Source of the DNA: FEN-1191 sp036490715
GTDB taxonomy: Bacteria > Pseudomonadota > Gammaproteobacteria > Steroidobacterales > Steroidobacteraceae
Assembly (NCBI GenBank): GCA_036490715.1
Contig: DASXDL010000030.1
Span: 62,001-126,000 of the forward strand
DNA length: 64,000 nt
Reading direction: 5' to 3'
The notes beneath the pieces were generated by a model, which saw nothing but the letters and a program-made list of their open reading frames with translations, ran no database searches and was not told the origin of the DNA. Below, piece after piece: positions 25,197 to 34,145 of this stretch (positions are counted from its first letter, which is position 1; each line of letters opens with the position of its first letter). The position numbers were made by a program, and so were the translations under genes.

Positions 25197-26703
25197 TTCG
25201 GTGCCCGACAGTCTGTGGCCGCGACTGAGCGAATCGCTGGCGCAAACGATGGGTTTGAATTTTCCGCCCGAGCGCTACCGCGATCTGCAACGGGGCCTGG
25301 CCGAGGCGGCCAAGGCGTTCGGCTTCGCCGAGCTTGGCGCCTGCGCCGACTGGATGCTGTTCGGGGCGCTGACTGCCGAGCAGCGGCATTCGCTGGCCGG
25401 GCATTTCACCATTGGCGAGACCTATTTTTTCCGCGATCGCAAGACCTTCGAGGCCCTGGCCGAACACGTCGTGCCGAGCATAGTCGAGCGCCGGCGCGGC
25501 AACGAGCGGCGACTACGATTATGGAGCGCCGCTTGCAGCACCGGCGAAGAAGCTTATTCACTCGCGATATTGCTGCATGAGCTGCTGCCGGATTGGGACG
25601 ATGTCAGCATTCTTGCAACCGATATCAACCCGCGCTCGCTGCAGAAGGCGCGCGCCGGAATCTATGGCGCGTGGTCGTTCCGGGAATCGAGTGCCGAGTT
25701 CAAGCAGCGCTACTTCACGCCCATGCCGGATGGGCGCCTGGTCTTAAGTCAAAGCATCAAAGATCGCGTCCAGTTCGAGTCGCTCAATTTGTCCGAGGAC
25801 GGCTTTCCGTCGCTCGCCACCGGCACCAATGCCATGGATCTGATTCTGTGTCGCAATCTGCTGATGTACTTCACCCCGGTCCATGTTCGGCGACTGATCG
25901 ACAAACTGCATCACGCGCTGATCGACGAGGGTTGGTTGATCGTCAGCCCGAGCGAATGCTCACAGGAATTGTTTTCGGCGTATGCGACGGTCAACAGGCC
26001 CGGCGCAATCCTGTACCGAAAATCCCGGCCGCCGCTCGAACAGCCATTGGCGCGCGCGCCGAACTGGCAGCCGGTCGCGACCGCGGTGCCCGCAGTCGAT
26101 AGGCGAACTGCCACCGAGCCCGTTCAGCGGGCCGCCGAGCCGCGGCCGCCGGCCACATCGGCGGCGGCGCCGGACCGCCTCGGCCCGGCGCAGCTGCGCT
26201 ATCGCCAGGGGCGCTATCAGGAATGCACGGATCTGTTATTGGCGAGCAGCGACGGCAGCGAGGATGGCTCGGCGCCGTCGTCGTTGGCGCAATCCGCGGC
26301 GAGCGCCGGCGTTCATTCATTGCTGACGCGGGCGCTGGCCAATCAAGGCAAGCTCATTGAGGCGCTGGCGGCGTGCGAGCGCTGGCTCGCGGCTGACAAG
26401 CTTGATGCCAGTGCGCACTATCTGCATGCAATGATCCTGCAGGAACGGGGCCAGCAGGATCTGGCGCGCCGCTCGTTGCAGCGCGCTGTCTATCTCGAGC
26501 CGGACTACGTGCTGGCACACTTCGCGCTCGGCAACTGTGCCCGTGACGATGCCAGCGACGAGCGAGCACGCCGACACTTCGACAACGCCTTGCGGTTGCT
26601 GCGCACGCACGCGGCCGATGAACCGGTGCCCGATTCAGACGGGATGAGCGCCGGCCGCCTGGCCGAAATTATCTCCACGCTGCTGCAATCGTCCGCCGCC
26701 TAG
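25186..26703 (+). CDS. CheR-type receptor methyltransferase with C-terminal TPR (WspC-like)
   Basis: I start it at ATG 25186, inside the end of the cheW gene (505 residues). The catalytic domain holds GETYFFRD, the SAM-binding SAACSTGEEAYSLA, LATDINPRSL, and LILCRNLLMYF. A Pro/Ala-rich linker at about 285-330 leads to a C-terminal region with TPR-like helices (LTRALANQGKLIEALAACERWLA, DASAHYLHAMILQERG). CheR methylates receptor glutamates using SAM. The TPR tail is as in WspC and other alternative-function chemosensory methyltransferases. Confidence 0.9.
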   Translation: MHVDSVPDSLWPRLSESLAQTMGLNFPPERYRDLQRGLAEAAKAFGFAELGACADWMLFGALTAEQRHSLAGHFTIGETYFFRDRKTFEALAEHVVPSIVERRRGNERRLRLWSAACSTGEEAYSLAILLHELLPDWDDVSILATDINPRSLQKARAGIYGAWSFRESSAEFKQRYFTPMPDGRLVLSQSIKDRVQFESLNLSEDGFPSLATGTNAMDLILCRNLLMYFTPVHVRRLIDKLHHALIDEGWLIVSPSECSQELFSAYATVNRPGAILYRKSRPPLEQPLARAPNWQPVATAVPAVDRRTATEPVQRAAEPRPPATSAAAPDRLGPAQLRYRQGRYQECTDLLLASSDGSEDGSAPSSLAQSAASAGVHSLLTRALANQGKLIEALAACERWLAADKLDASAHYLHAMILQERGQQDLARRSLQRAVYLEPDYVLAHFALGNCARDDASDERARRHFDNALRLLRTHAADEPVPDSDGMSAGRLAEIISTLLQSSAA

Positions 26704-26704
26704 C

Positions 26705-27235
26705 ATGAGCAAGCCACGCGCCAAGGCGGAGCAGATCCTGCGCGAGCGCGCCCAGGCGCTGGCGCGCCGGCCGCAGCAGGTGCAGTCCCACGAAACGCTC
26801 GAGCTGCTGGAATTTCGGCTGGCGACCGAGCGCTATGCCGTGGAGAGTCGATTTGTGCAGGAGGTCTATCCGCTGCGCGACTTGACGCCATTGCCGGGTG
26901 TGCCGCCGTTCGTGCTGGGCATCGTCAATCTACGCGGCCGGATTCTGCCGGTATTCGATCTGAAGAAGTTCTTCGAGCTACCCGAACACGGGTTGACCGA
27001 TCTGCACCGGATCGTGCTGGTACGCGGCAATGATATCGAACTGGGCATTCTGGCCGACGTGATCGTCGGTGTCCGCCGGGTGGCTGCGGATAGCCTGCAG
27101 CCGTCGCTCGCCACCCTGACCGGAATTCGTGCTGACTACCTCAAGGGAGTCGGCGATGAGGGACTCGTGGTGCTCAATCTCGACCACATCCTGTCCGATC
27201 CGAGAATCATCGTGCATCAGGAAATGGAAAGTTAG
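26705..27235 (+). CDS. CheW-domain scaffold protein with N-terminal extension (WspD-like)
   Basis: The gene starts one base after the cheR stop. The 176-residue product has a charged, helical N-terminal extension (about 1-35) before the CheW domain, with LEFRLATERYAVESRFVQEVYPL, LGIVNLRGRILPVFDLKKFF and GLVVLNLDHILSD. Its extension and position resemble WspD. The two CheW proteins in the operon are clearly different from one another, so they may couple different partners. Confidence 0.88.
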   Translation: MSKPRAKAEQILRERAQALARRPQQVQSHETLELLEFRLATERYAVESRFVQEVYPLRDLTPLPGVPPFVLGIVNLRGRILPVFDLKKFFELPEHGLTDLHRIVLVRGNDIELGILADVIVGVRRVAADSLQPSLATLTGIRADYLKGVGDEGLVVLNLDHILSDPRIIVHQEMES

Positions 27236-27262
27236 GTTCATTGCCCGCGCAGAGGTGCAAAC

Positions 27263-28990
27263 ATGAAATGGAACGTCGGTACCAAGATCAGCGCCGCATT
27301 TGCTCTGACCCTGGGGATCTTCCTGGTGGTCGGCATCGTCTCCTACCGATCGGTGGTGCAGCAGGCCGAGGACTCCTACTGGGTGACGCGCACCCACGAG
27401 GTACAGACCGGTGTGGCGCTGGTGTTCTCGAGCCTGCAGGACGCTGAGACCGGTGGGCGCGGGTATGTGATCACCGGACTTGATCGATATCTGGCGCCGT
27501 ACACCTCAGGCAGTGCCCAGGTGGAGGAAAGCCGCAAGCGGCTGCTGCAGCTGGTGGCCGACAATCCCAAGCAGGCGGCGCGCGTCGAGGCGCTGCGGCC
27601 GCTCATCGCCGAAAAGCTGGCGGAACTGCAGGAGACGATCGATGTACGCAGGGCGCGCGACTTCACCGCCGCCCAGACTATCGTGCTGAGCGACCGCGGC
27701 AAGCGCACGATGGACGCTGTCCGCCAGATCGTGCAGGACATGGATCTCGAGGAGCAGAACCTGCTGGCCGCGCGCGCGGCGGCGACGCAGGCGGCGGTGC
27801 ACAACACGCAGTGGACCATCATCATCGGCACGCTGGCAGCTCTGATCATCGCCGGGATCGCGGGCCTCAACCTTACTCGCAGTATTGCAGTGCCCCTCAA
27901 GCAGTTGACCGACGTTGCCGAACGCGTCGCGGTCGGGGATCTGAGCGTGGACGTACCGCCGGACCCGCGCAGCGATGAGGTGGGTGCGTTGATGCGCGCG
28001 GTGGCACGTATGACCGGCTCGCTGCGCTCGATGGCCGGGGCGGCCGAACAGATTGCGGCCGGCGACCTGCGGGTTGCGGTGCAGCCGCAATCGGCCCGCG
28101 ATCTGCTGGGTAGCGCCTTCGAGCGCATGACTGGCAATCTGCGCGAGCAGATTGGCGGTATCGTCGAGAGTGCGACCGTGCTCGGATCCGCCGCCAGCGA
28201 GATCGTGGCCTCCACCGCGCAACTGGCCTCGAGCGCCAGCGAGTCGGCCGCGGCGGTCAGCCAGACCACCACCACCGTCGAGGAGATCCGTCAGACCGCG
28301 CAGCTGGCCAGTCAGAAGGCCATGAGTGTCTCCGACAGCGCCCAGAAGGCGCTGCTGGTTTCGCATGGCGGTCGCAAGTCGACCGACGAGGCCGCCGCCG
28401 GCATGCAGCGCATCCGCGCGCAGATGGAGGCGGTCGCCGAAAGCATGATTCGCCTTAGCGAGCAGGGCCAGACCATCGGCCAGATCATCGCCACAGTCGA
28501 GGACCTGGCCGCCCAGTCGAATCTGCTGGCCGTCAATGCCGCGATTGAGGCGGCCAAGGCCGGCGAACAGGGCAAGGGCTTTGCCGTCGTCGCGCAGGAA
28601 GTCAGAAGCCTGGCCGAGCAGTCACGCCAGGCGACCGAGCGGGTGCGCACGATCCTCGGTGAGATTCAGAAGGCCACCACCGCCGCCGTGCTGGCGACCG
28701 AACAAGGCACCAAGGCGGTCGAAGCCGGCGCACGGCAGACCGAGACCGCTGCCGAGTCAATTCAGTCGTTGCTGGGCAGCGTGAACGAATCCGCGCACGC
28801 CGCCACGCAGATCGCGGCCTCGAGCCAGCAGCAGCTGGTCGGCATGGATCAGGTGGCCGGCGCGATGGAGAGCATCAAGCAGGCCAGCACTCAGAATGTG
28901 GCGAGCGCCAAGCAGTTGGAAACGGCGGCACGCAATCTGAACGAGCTCGGTCAGAGTCTCAAGCAGCTGGTCGTCAACTACACCGTCTAG
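27263..28990 (+). CDS. Methyl-accepting chemotaxis protein with CHASE3-type sensor (WspA-like position)
   Basis: The 575-residue receptor has TM1 at about 10-29, a periplasmic helical domain with the CHASE3-type DAETGGRGYVITGLDRYLAPY element (about 56-76, given in outline), TM2 at about 184-204, and two HAMP-like stretches (SIAVPLKQLTDVAERVAVGDL; EQIAAGDLRVAVQP). The signalling hairpin, EDLAAQSNLLAVNAAIEAAK followed by AGEQGKGFAVVA, is at about 413-447. There is no C-terminal CheR/CheB pentapeptide. The ligand is unknown; CHASE3 receptors and WspA-type receptors often respond to envelope or surface cues. Confidence 0.92.
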   Translation: MKWNVGTKISAAFALTLGIFLVVGIVSYRSVVQQAEDSYWVTRTHEVQTGVALVFSSLQDAETGGRGYVITGLDRYLAPYTSGSAQVEESRKRLLQLVADNPKQAARVEALRPLIAEKLAELQETIDVRRARDFTAAQTIVLSDRGKRTMDAVRQIVQDMDLEEQNLLAARAAATQAAVHNTQWTIIIGTLAALIIAGIAGLNLTRSIAVPLKQLTDVAERVAVGDLSVDVPPDPRSDEVGALMRAVARMTGSLRSMAGAAEQIAAGDLRVAVQPQSARDLLGSAFERMTGNLREQIGGIVESATVLGSAASEIVASTAQLASSASESAAAVSQTTTTVEEIRQTAQLASQKAMSVSDSAQKALLVSHGGRKSTDEAAAGMQRIRAQMEAVAESMIRLSEQGQTIGQIIATVEDLAAQSNLLAVNAAIEAAKAGEQGKGFAVVAQEVRSLAEQSRQATERVRTILGEIQKATTAAVLATEQGTKAVEAGARQTETAAESIQSLLGSVNESAHAATQIAASSQQQLVGMDQVAGAMESIKQASTQNVASAKQLETAARNLNELGQSLKQLVVNYTV

Positions 28991-29029
28991 AGGACCGCAT
29001 CTGAGCCAACATCGAGCGCATTCACCGCC

Positions 29030-31201
29030 ATGAGCGCCAGCGACCAGGAATTCCTGCGCAAACTGCGGGCGACCTTCAAGGTCGAGGCTGCCGAGCACCT
29101 GCAAACGATCAGCGCGGGCCTGCTGGGTTTGGAAAGCCAGCCGGAAGCGAGCTCAAGGCAGCAATTGATCGAATCGGTTTTCCGCGCCGCCCACAGTCTC
29201 AAGGGTGCAGCGCGCGCCGTGGATATTCATGATATTGAGGCGCTGTGCCAGTCACTCGAGAGCCTGTTTGCGTCGTGGAAGCGCGGCGAAAGTCAGCCGG
29301 TTGGCGCGGCGCTGGATCAGGCGTATGCGACCGTGGACCGCATGTCGCGTGCCATCACCGCGGTGGTCGCACCCACTCGAGAAGAAGTCGCGCCCGGCCC
29401 TGTGGCGCCGCAGACCACGCCTGTCCTGGTCCCCGATACCGAGACGGTGCGCGTCACAGTCAGCTCACTCGACGCTCGGCTGCTCGAGGCTGAAGAACTG
29501 CTTACGGCCAAGGCCGCTTCCGCACAGCACAGAATCGGGCTGCGCGATGTGATGCATCAATTCGAACACTGGCGCCGGGAGTGGAACAGGATCCAGCCGC
29601 AGGTCCGCACGCTGCTTCCCGCATCAGTTCGGGCCGGCGCGGCAGCGCCGGTGCTGGAGCCCATCGCTGAGTTCCTCGAGTGGAACCATGGTTACCTGCG
29701 TTCGCTCGAAACCACCATCACCGGCCTGCACCGCACTGCCGAGCAGGATCAGCTCGCCGTTAGCAAGCTGGTCGATGACCTGCTGGAGAACTCTAAGAAG
29801 CTGCTGATGCTGCCGCTGGCGTCGCTCGGCACGCTGTTGCCCAAGCTGGTCCGCGATCTGTCGCGCGACCAGGGCAAGGACGCGGAGTTCGTCGTTCGCG
29901 GCGAGGACGTCACCATCGACAAGCGCATCCTGGAAGAGATGAAGGATCCGCTGGTTCATATGCTGCGCAACAGCGTCGACCATGGTGTCGAGACGCCCGA
30001 TGTGCGTCGGCGTGCCGGCAAGCCGCAGCGAGCCACCGTGACATTGGCGGTGTCGCGAGTGAACGGCAGCCTGGTGGAATTCACGGTCAGCGACGACGGT
30101 GCCGGCATCGACGTCGAGCGTGTCAAAGCGGCGGCCATCAAGCACGGCCGGATCGAGTCGCGCGCCGCGCAGCAGCTGACCGAGTCCGAGGCACTGGCGC
30201 TGGTGTTCGAGGACGAGGTGTCCACCAGTCCGATGATCACCCAGGTCTCTGGCCGCGGTTTGGGGCTGGCTATCGTGCGCGAGCGGACCGAGAAGCTTGG
30301 CGGCCGCGTCGAGGTCGAGAGCAAGCGCGGCGCGGGCACTACGATTCGCATGACGTTACCGCTGACGCTGGCGACCTTCCGCGGCATTCTGGTCGAATCC
30401 GCCGCGCGCGTGTTCGTCATACCGACCGCGCATGTGGAGCGGGTCACGCGCGTCCAACAGAGCGAGGTACAGACCATCGAAGGTCGAGATACCGCGCTGT
30501 TGAGCGGTCGTTCCGTGCCTCTGGTCAGCCTTGCGGCGACCTTGCAGCTGCCCGCTGCGGGCGCGCAACCGCAGACCGCGTCGACGCTGCCAGCGTTCAT
30601 CGCCGGCAGCGGCGATCAGCGCATCGCCTTCGTGGTCGACGCGGTGCTCGATGAGCGCGAGATCCTGGTCAAGCGCTTGTCGAAACCGCTATCCCGGGTG
30701 CGCAATATCGCCGGCGCCACGGTACTGAGCTCCGGTGCGGTGGCACCGATCCTCAACCTGTCCGACCTGCTGGAATCCGCGCGTAGCGTCGGGCCGCTGG
30801 AGCGAGCGCAGCCGGCCAGAGCGGCCTCGGTCCAGGTATCCAAAAAGATTCTGCTGGCAGAGGACTCGATCACCTCACGCATGCTGCTCAAGGGCATTCT
30901 GGAGTCGGCCGGCTACCAGGTCAGAACGGCGGTGGACGGAGCCGAGGCATTCTCCGCGCTGCGCTCGGAGCCGTTTGATCTGCTGGTGTCCGATGTCGAA
31001 ATGCCGCGCATGAACGGCTTTGAACTGGCTGCCAGGGTGCGCGAAGAGCGCTCGCTGGCGGAGTTGCCGGTGGTCCTGGTCACTGCGCTGGAGTCGCGGG
31101 AGGATCGTGAGCGCGGTATCGATGCCGGCGCCAACGCCTATCTGGTCAAGAGCAGCCTCGATCAGAGCAATCTGCTGGAAGCGCTGCGGCGGCTGCTGTA
31201 G
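29030..31201 (+). CDS. CheA-type histidine kinase with C-terminal receiver (WspE-like)
   Basis: The 723-residue protein has an N-terminal Hpt domain with the phospho-His motif AAHSLKGAAR (His55), a dimerisation segment, a HATPase domain (LRNSVDHGVETPDVRRRAGK, DDGAGID, GRGLGLAIVRE), a CheW-like regulatory domain, and a receiver domain at the end with SDVEMPRMNG (Asp about 655) and the conserved Lys in YLVKSS. This CheA-REC layout is that of WspE and FrzE-type kinases. It is preceded by the receptor gene and followed by cheB. Confidence 0.92.
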   Translation: MSASDQEFLRKLRATFKVEAAEHLQTISAGLLGLESQPEASSRQQLIESVFRAAHSLKGAARAVDIHDIEALCQSLESLFASWKRGESQPVGAALDQAYATVDRMSRAITAVVAPTREEVAPGPVAPQTTPVLVPDTETVRVTVSSLDARLLEAEELLTAKAASAQHRIGLRDVMHQFEHWRREWNRIQPQVRTLLPASVRAGAAAPVLEPIAEFLEWNHGYLRSLETTITGLHRTAEQDQLAVSKLVDDLLENSKKLLMLPLASLGTLLPKLVRDLSRDQGKDAEFVVRGEDVTIDKRILEEMKDPLVHMLRNSVDHGVETPDVRRRAGKPQRATVTLAVSRVNGSLVEFTVSDDGAGIDVERVKAAAIKHGRIESRAAQQLTESEALALVFEDEVSTSPMITQVSGRGLGLAIVRERTEKLGGRVEVESKRGAGTTIRMTLPLTLATFRGILVESAARVFVIPTAHVERVTRVQQSEVQTIEGRDTALLSGRSVPLVSLAATLQLPAAGAQPQTASTLPAFIAGSGDQRIAFVVDAVLDEREILVKRLSKPLSRVRNIAGATVLSSGAVAPILNLSDLLESARSVGPLERAQPARAASVQVSKKILLAEDSITSRMLLKGILESAGYQVRTAVDGAEAFSALRSEPFDLLVSDVEMPRMNGFELAARVREERSLAELPVVLVTALESREDRERGIDAGANAYLVKSSLDQSNLLEALRRLL

Positions 31202-31214
31202 CGCGGGAACTGGC

Positions 31215-32300
31215 TTGCCTCCGATCGAAATCAAAGTGCTGGTGGCGGACGACTCACAGGTGACACGCATGCTGCTGGTAGAGGTGCTGAACTCAGATCC
31301 GGGGATTGAGGTGATCGGCGAGGTGGATGACGGTCAGGCAGCGTGCGATTTTCTCAATGGATCGCAGTCTCGGCCCGACGTCGTGCTCATGGACATCCAC
31401 ATGCCGCGAATGGACGGCTTCGAAGCCACCCGCCTCATTATGGAGACCCGGCCGGTGCCGATCGTCATCTGCACCGCGACCTCCGATCCCAAGGAGCTGG
31501 CGGTCGCGTTCCGTTCGATGGAGGCCGGCGCGTTGGCCTGCGTGCAGAAACCAGTCAGCCCGACGAGCGCCGAGTTCGGCCCGCAAGTGAAATTTCTGCT
31601 GCAGACGATCCGGCTGATGTCCGAGGTCAAAGTGGTGCGCCGCTGGCCGCGCCCGCGGGTTGCGTCGCCGGCGCCGGTGGACAATGGCGTGAGCAGAACG
31701 CCGTCCGCCGCCGGCGTCCGGCTGGTGGGAATCGGCGCTTCCACCGGTGGCCCGCCGGTGTTGCAGACGATTCTGTCAGGACTGCCCAAGGATTTTAAGG
31801 CGCCGCTGCTGATCGTTCAGCACATCGCGCGCGGTTTTCTTCCCGGCATGGTGGAATGGCTCAATCAGACCACACCTCTTTGTGTCCGCATTGCGATGCA
31901 CGGCGCTACGCCGCTGCCGGGACACGCCTACATCGCGCCGGATGACTTTCACCTCGGCGTCAGTGCCTCGGGCCGCCTGGTGCTGACGCGCGCGCCGCCC
32001 GAGGGCGGGGTGCGGCCCGCGGTGTCGTATCTGTTTCGCTCGCTGGCGCAGAACTGCGGTTCGGACGCCGTCGGCGTGCTGCTCACCGGCATGGGCAAAG
32101 ATGGCGCTACGGAGCTCAAACTGATGAAGGACCACGGCGCCTGTACGATCGCACAGGATCGCGATAGTTCCGTAGTCCACGGCATGCCGGGTGAGGCCAT
32201 CCAGTTGGGCGCGGCGACACATGTACTGCCGGCCGACATGATTGCCGGAGCGCTGATCGCGCAGCTCGCCCGCCGCGGTGCCGCCGAGATCACGCCATGA
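31215..32300 (+). CDS. CheB-type receptor methylesterase/deamidase (WspF-like)
   Basis: The family-like N-terminus (MPPIEIKVLVADDS) begins at a TTG at 31215 behind GGGA; this start (361 residues) is preferred to the long open extension upstream, which reads out of the cheA frame. The receiver domain has Asp60 (LMDIHMPRMDG). The methylesterase domain has GIGASTGGP (Ser176), VQHIARGF (His203), and LLTGMGKDGA (catalytic Asp region). It removes receptor methyl groups for adaptation; in Wsp systems loss of WspF locks the pathway on. It overlaps the next gene by four bases (ATGA). Confidence 0.9.
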   Translation: MPPIEIKVLVADDSQVTRMLLVEVLNSDPGIEVIGEVDDGQAACDFLNGSQSRPDVVLMDIHMPRMDGFEATRLIMETRPVPIVICTATSDPKELAVAFRSMEAGALACVQKPVSPTSAEFGPQVKFLLQTIRLMSEVKVVRRWPRPRVASPAPVDNGVSRTPSAAGVRLVGIGASTGGPPVLQTILSGLPKDFKAPLLIVQHIARGFLPGMVEWLNQTTPLCVRIAMHGATPLPGHAYIAPDDFHLGVSASGRLVLTRAPPEGGVRPAVSYLFRSLAQNCGSDAVGVLLTGMGKDGATELKLMKDHGACTIAQDRDSSVVHGMPGEAIQLGAATHVLPADMIAGALIAQLARRGAAEITP

Positions 32301-34135
32301 GCGCCATACCCAAGATGGATACGCCGCTGCACGTGCTGATCGCGGAAGACAGCGCCACCCAGGCGCAGCGGCTGACCCACATCCTTGAGAGTCACGGCTA
32401 TCGCGTCACCGCCGCGCCCAATGGCCGTCGTGCCCTGGAAGCCGCCATGGCGACTGCGCCGCAGCTGGTAATCAGCGACGTGGTCATGCCGGAGATGGAT
32501 GGCTACGAGTTGTGTCGCCGCATCAAGTCAACGCCGGCCCTGAAGGACACGCCGGTGATCCTGGTGACGACGCTGTCCGACCCGCAGGATGTCATCCGTG
32601 GATTGGAATGCGGGGCCGACAACTTCATCCTCAAACCCTACGATGAAGCGCAACTGCTGCACCGGATCGAATTCGTGCTGATCAACCGGCGCACGCATCA
32701 GGGCGAGCAATTGCGGCAGAGCCTGACAATCGTATTCGACGGCCACGAGCATTTCATCACCGCGGACCGGTTGCAGATCCTGAATCTGCTGTTGTCCACG
32801 TACGAGGCGGCGATTCAGCGCAACAAGGAACTCAGCTCGACCAGGGATATGCTGCGCGAGGCGAATAGCGATCTCAAGCAGCTGACGCGCGAGCTCGAGG
32901 ATCGCGTTCAGGCGCGCACGCGTGATCTGGAGCGCAGCAACGAAGCGCTGCGGCAGGCGCAGCAGGCATTGATCCAGCAGGAGCGATTGCGCGCGCTCGG
33001 ACAGATGGCAAGCGGCATCGCGCACGACATCAATAACGCCATCTCGCCGATCGCGCTCTACACCGAAGCGCTGCTCGAGCGTGAGCCGGATTTGAGTGCG
33101 CGCGCGCGCGAGAATTTGACCACCATCCGGCGCGCGATCGATGACGTGGCGCAGACGGTAGGCCGAATGCGCGAGTTCTATCGGGCGCGTGAGCAGGAGC
33201 CAAACACCGCCGACCTTGAGCTCAATGCTCTGGTACAGCAAGTCGCCGAGCTGACACGGGCGCGGTGGAACGACATGCCGCAACGTCGCGGCATCGCGAT
33301 CGAGCTCAAGACCAGCCTGCAATCCGATCTGCCGCTGGTACGCGGCGCGGCCAACGAGATCCGCGACGCCCTGACGAATCTCATCTTCAATGCGGTCGAT
33401 GCCATACCTGAGGGCGGCAGCATCGAGATCTCCACCAGCGTGGTCGACCGAGCTGCTGGTGAACCCGCGCGCCTGGTGCGCCTGCAGGTGCGCGATAGCG
33501 GCGTTGGCATGGACGAGGACACGCGCCGGCGCTGTATCGAACCCTTCTTCACCACCAAAGGCGAGCGTGGTACCGGACTCGGCCTGGCCATGGTCTATGG
33601 CATGACACAGCGCCACCAGGCGATACTGGATATTGAAAGCGCCAGTGGCGCTGGCACGGCCATCCGGATCGATTTCCCGGCAGGCACGCAGGCGGATAAG
33701 CGTGCGCCCGTGTCGGCCGAGCCGCGTGCCCAGTCACGCAACCTGCGAGTCCTGCTGGTGGACGACGATCGATTGCTGCTGCAATCGATGAGCAGCACGC
33801 TACGCGACGAGGGACACGAGATAACGGCGGCCGAGGGCGGCCAGGCCGGACTCGATGCATTCCACGACGCACAGCGGCGTCGACAGCCATTCGATATTGT
33901 CATTACCGACTTGGGGATGCCGCACGTGGACGGCGCTCAGGTCATCAAAAGCATCCGCGCGGCATCCCCCCAGACGCCGATCGTCTTGCTGACAGGTTGG
34001 GGCCAGAACGTACAGGGCAGCAACCATCAGCCGCCCAAGGCGGATCGCCTGCTCGCCAAACCGCCGCGTCTGCGCGAACTACGCGCAGCGCTCGCCGAGT
34101 TGACCGCGCCTCCGGAGCAGGCGCGAACCGGCTGA
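32297..34135 (+). CDS. REC-histidine kinase-REC hybrid, probable output protein of the chemosensory operon
   Basis: The 612-residue protein opens with a receiver domain (Asp61 in SDVVMPEMDG), has a coiled coil at about 170-230, then HisKA (GIAHDINNAIS, His243) and HATPase domains (NLIFNAVDAIPEGG, DSGVGM, FFTTKGERGTGLGLAM), and ends in a second receiver (Asp538 in TDLGMPHVDG). It has no membrane segment. In Wsp operons this position is held by WspR (REC-GGDEF), a diguanylate cyclase. Here no GGDEF domain is present, so the signal should leave by phosphotransfer to an unlinked regulator. It is coupled to cheB by the ATGA overlap. Confidence 0.9.
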   Translation: MSAIPKMDTPLHVLIAEDSATQAQRLTHILESHGYRVTAAPNGRRALEAAMATAPQLVISDVVMPEMDGYELCRRIKSTPALKDTPVILVTTLSDPQDVIRGLECGADNFILKPYDEAQLLHRIEFVLINRRTHQGEQLRQSLTIVFDGHEHFITADRLQILNLLLSTYEAAIQRNKELSSTRDMLREANSDLKQLTRELEDRVQARTRDLERSNEALRQAQQALIQQERLRALGQMASGIAHDINNAISPIALYTEALLEREPDLSARARENLTTIRRAIDDVAQTVGRMREFYRAREQEPNTADLELNALVQQVAELTRARWNDMPQRRGIAIELKTSLQSDLPLVRGAANEIRDALTNLIFNAVDAIPEGGSIEISTSVVDRAAGEPARLVRLQVRDSGVGMDEDTRRRCIEPFFTTKGERGTGLGLAMVYGMTQRHQAILDIESASGAGTAIRIDFPAGTQADKRAPVSAEPRAQSRNLRVLLVDDDRLLLQSMSSTLRDEGHEITAAEGGQAGLDAFHDAQRRRQPFDIVITDLGMPHVDGAQVIKSIRAASPQTPIVLLTGWGQNVQGSNHQPPKADRLLAKPPRLRELRAALAELTAPPEQARTG

Positions 34136-34145
34136 TGCCATTGCT

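Noticed and set aside
29956..30600. Long minus-strand open frame opposite the cheA-like gene
   Set aside because: It mirrors the codon structure of a strongly supported plus-strand gene; the translation is Arg/Ser-rich and lacks any motif.
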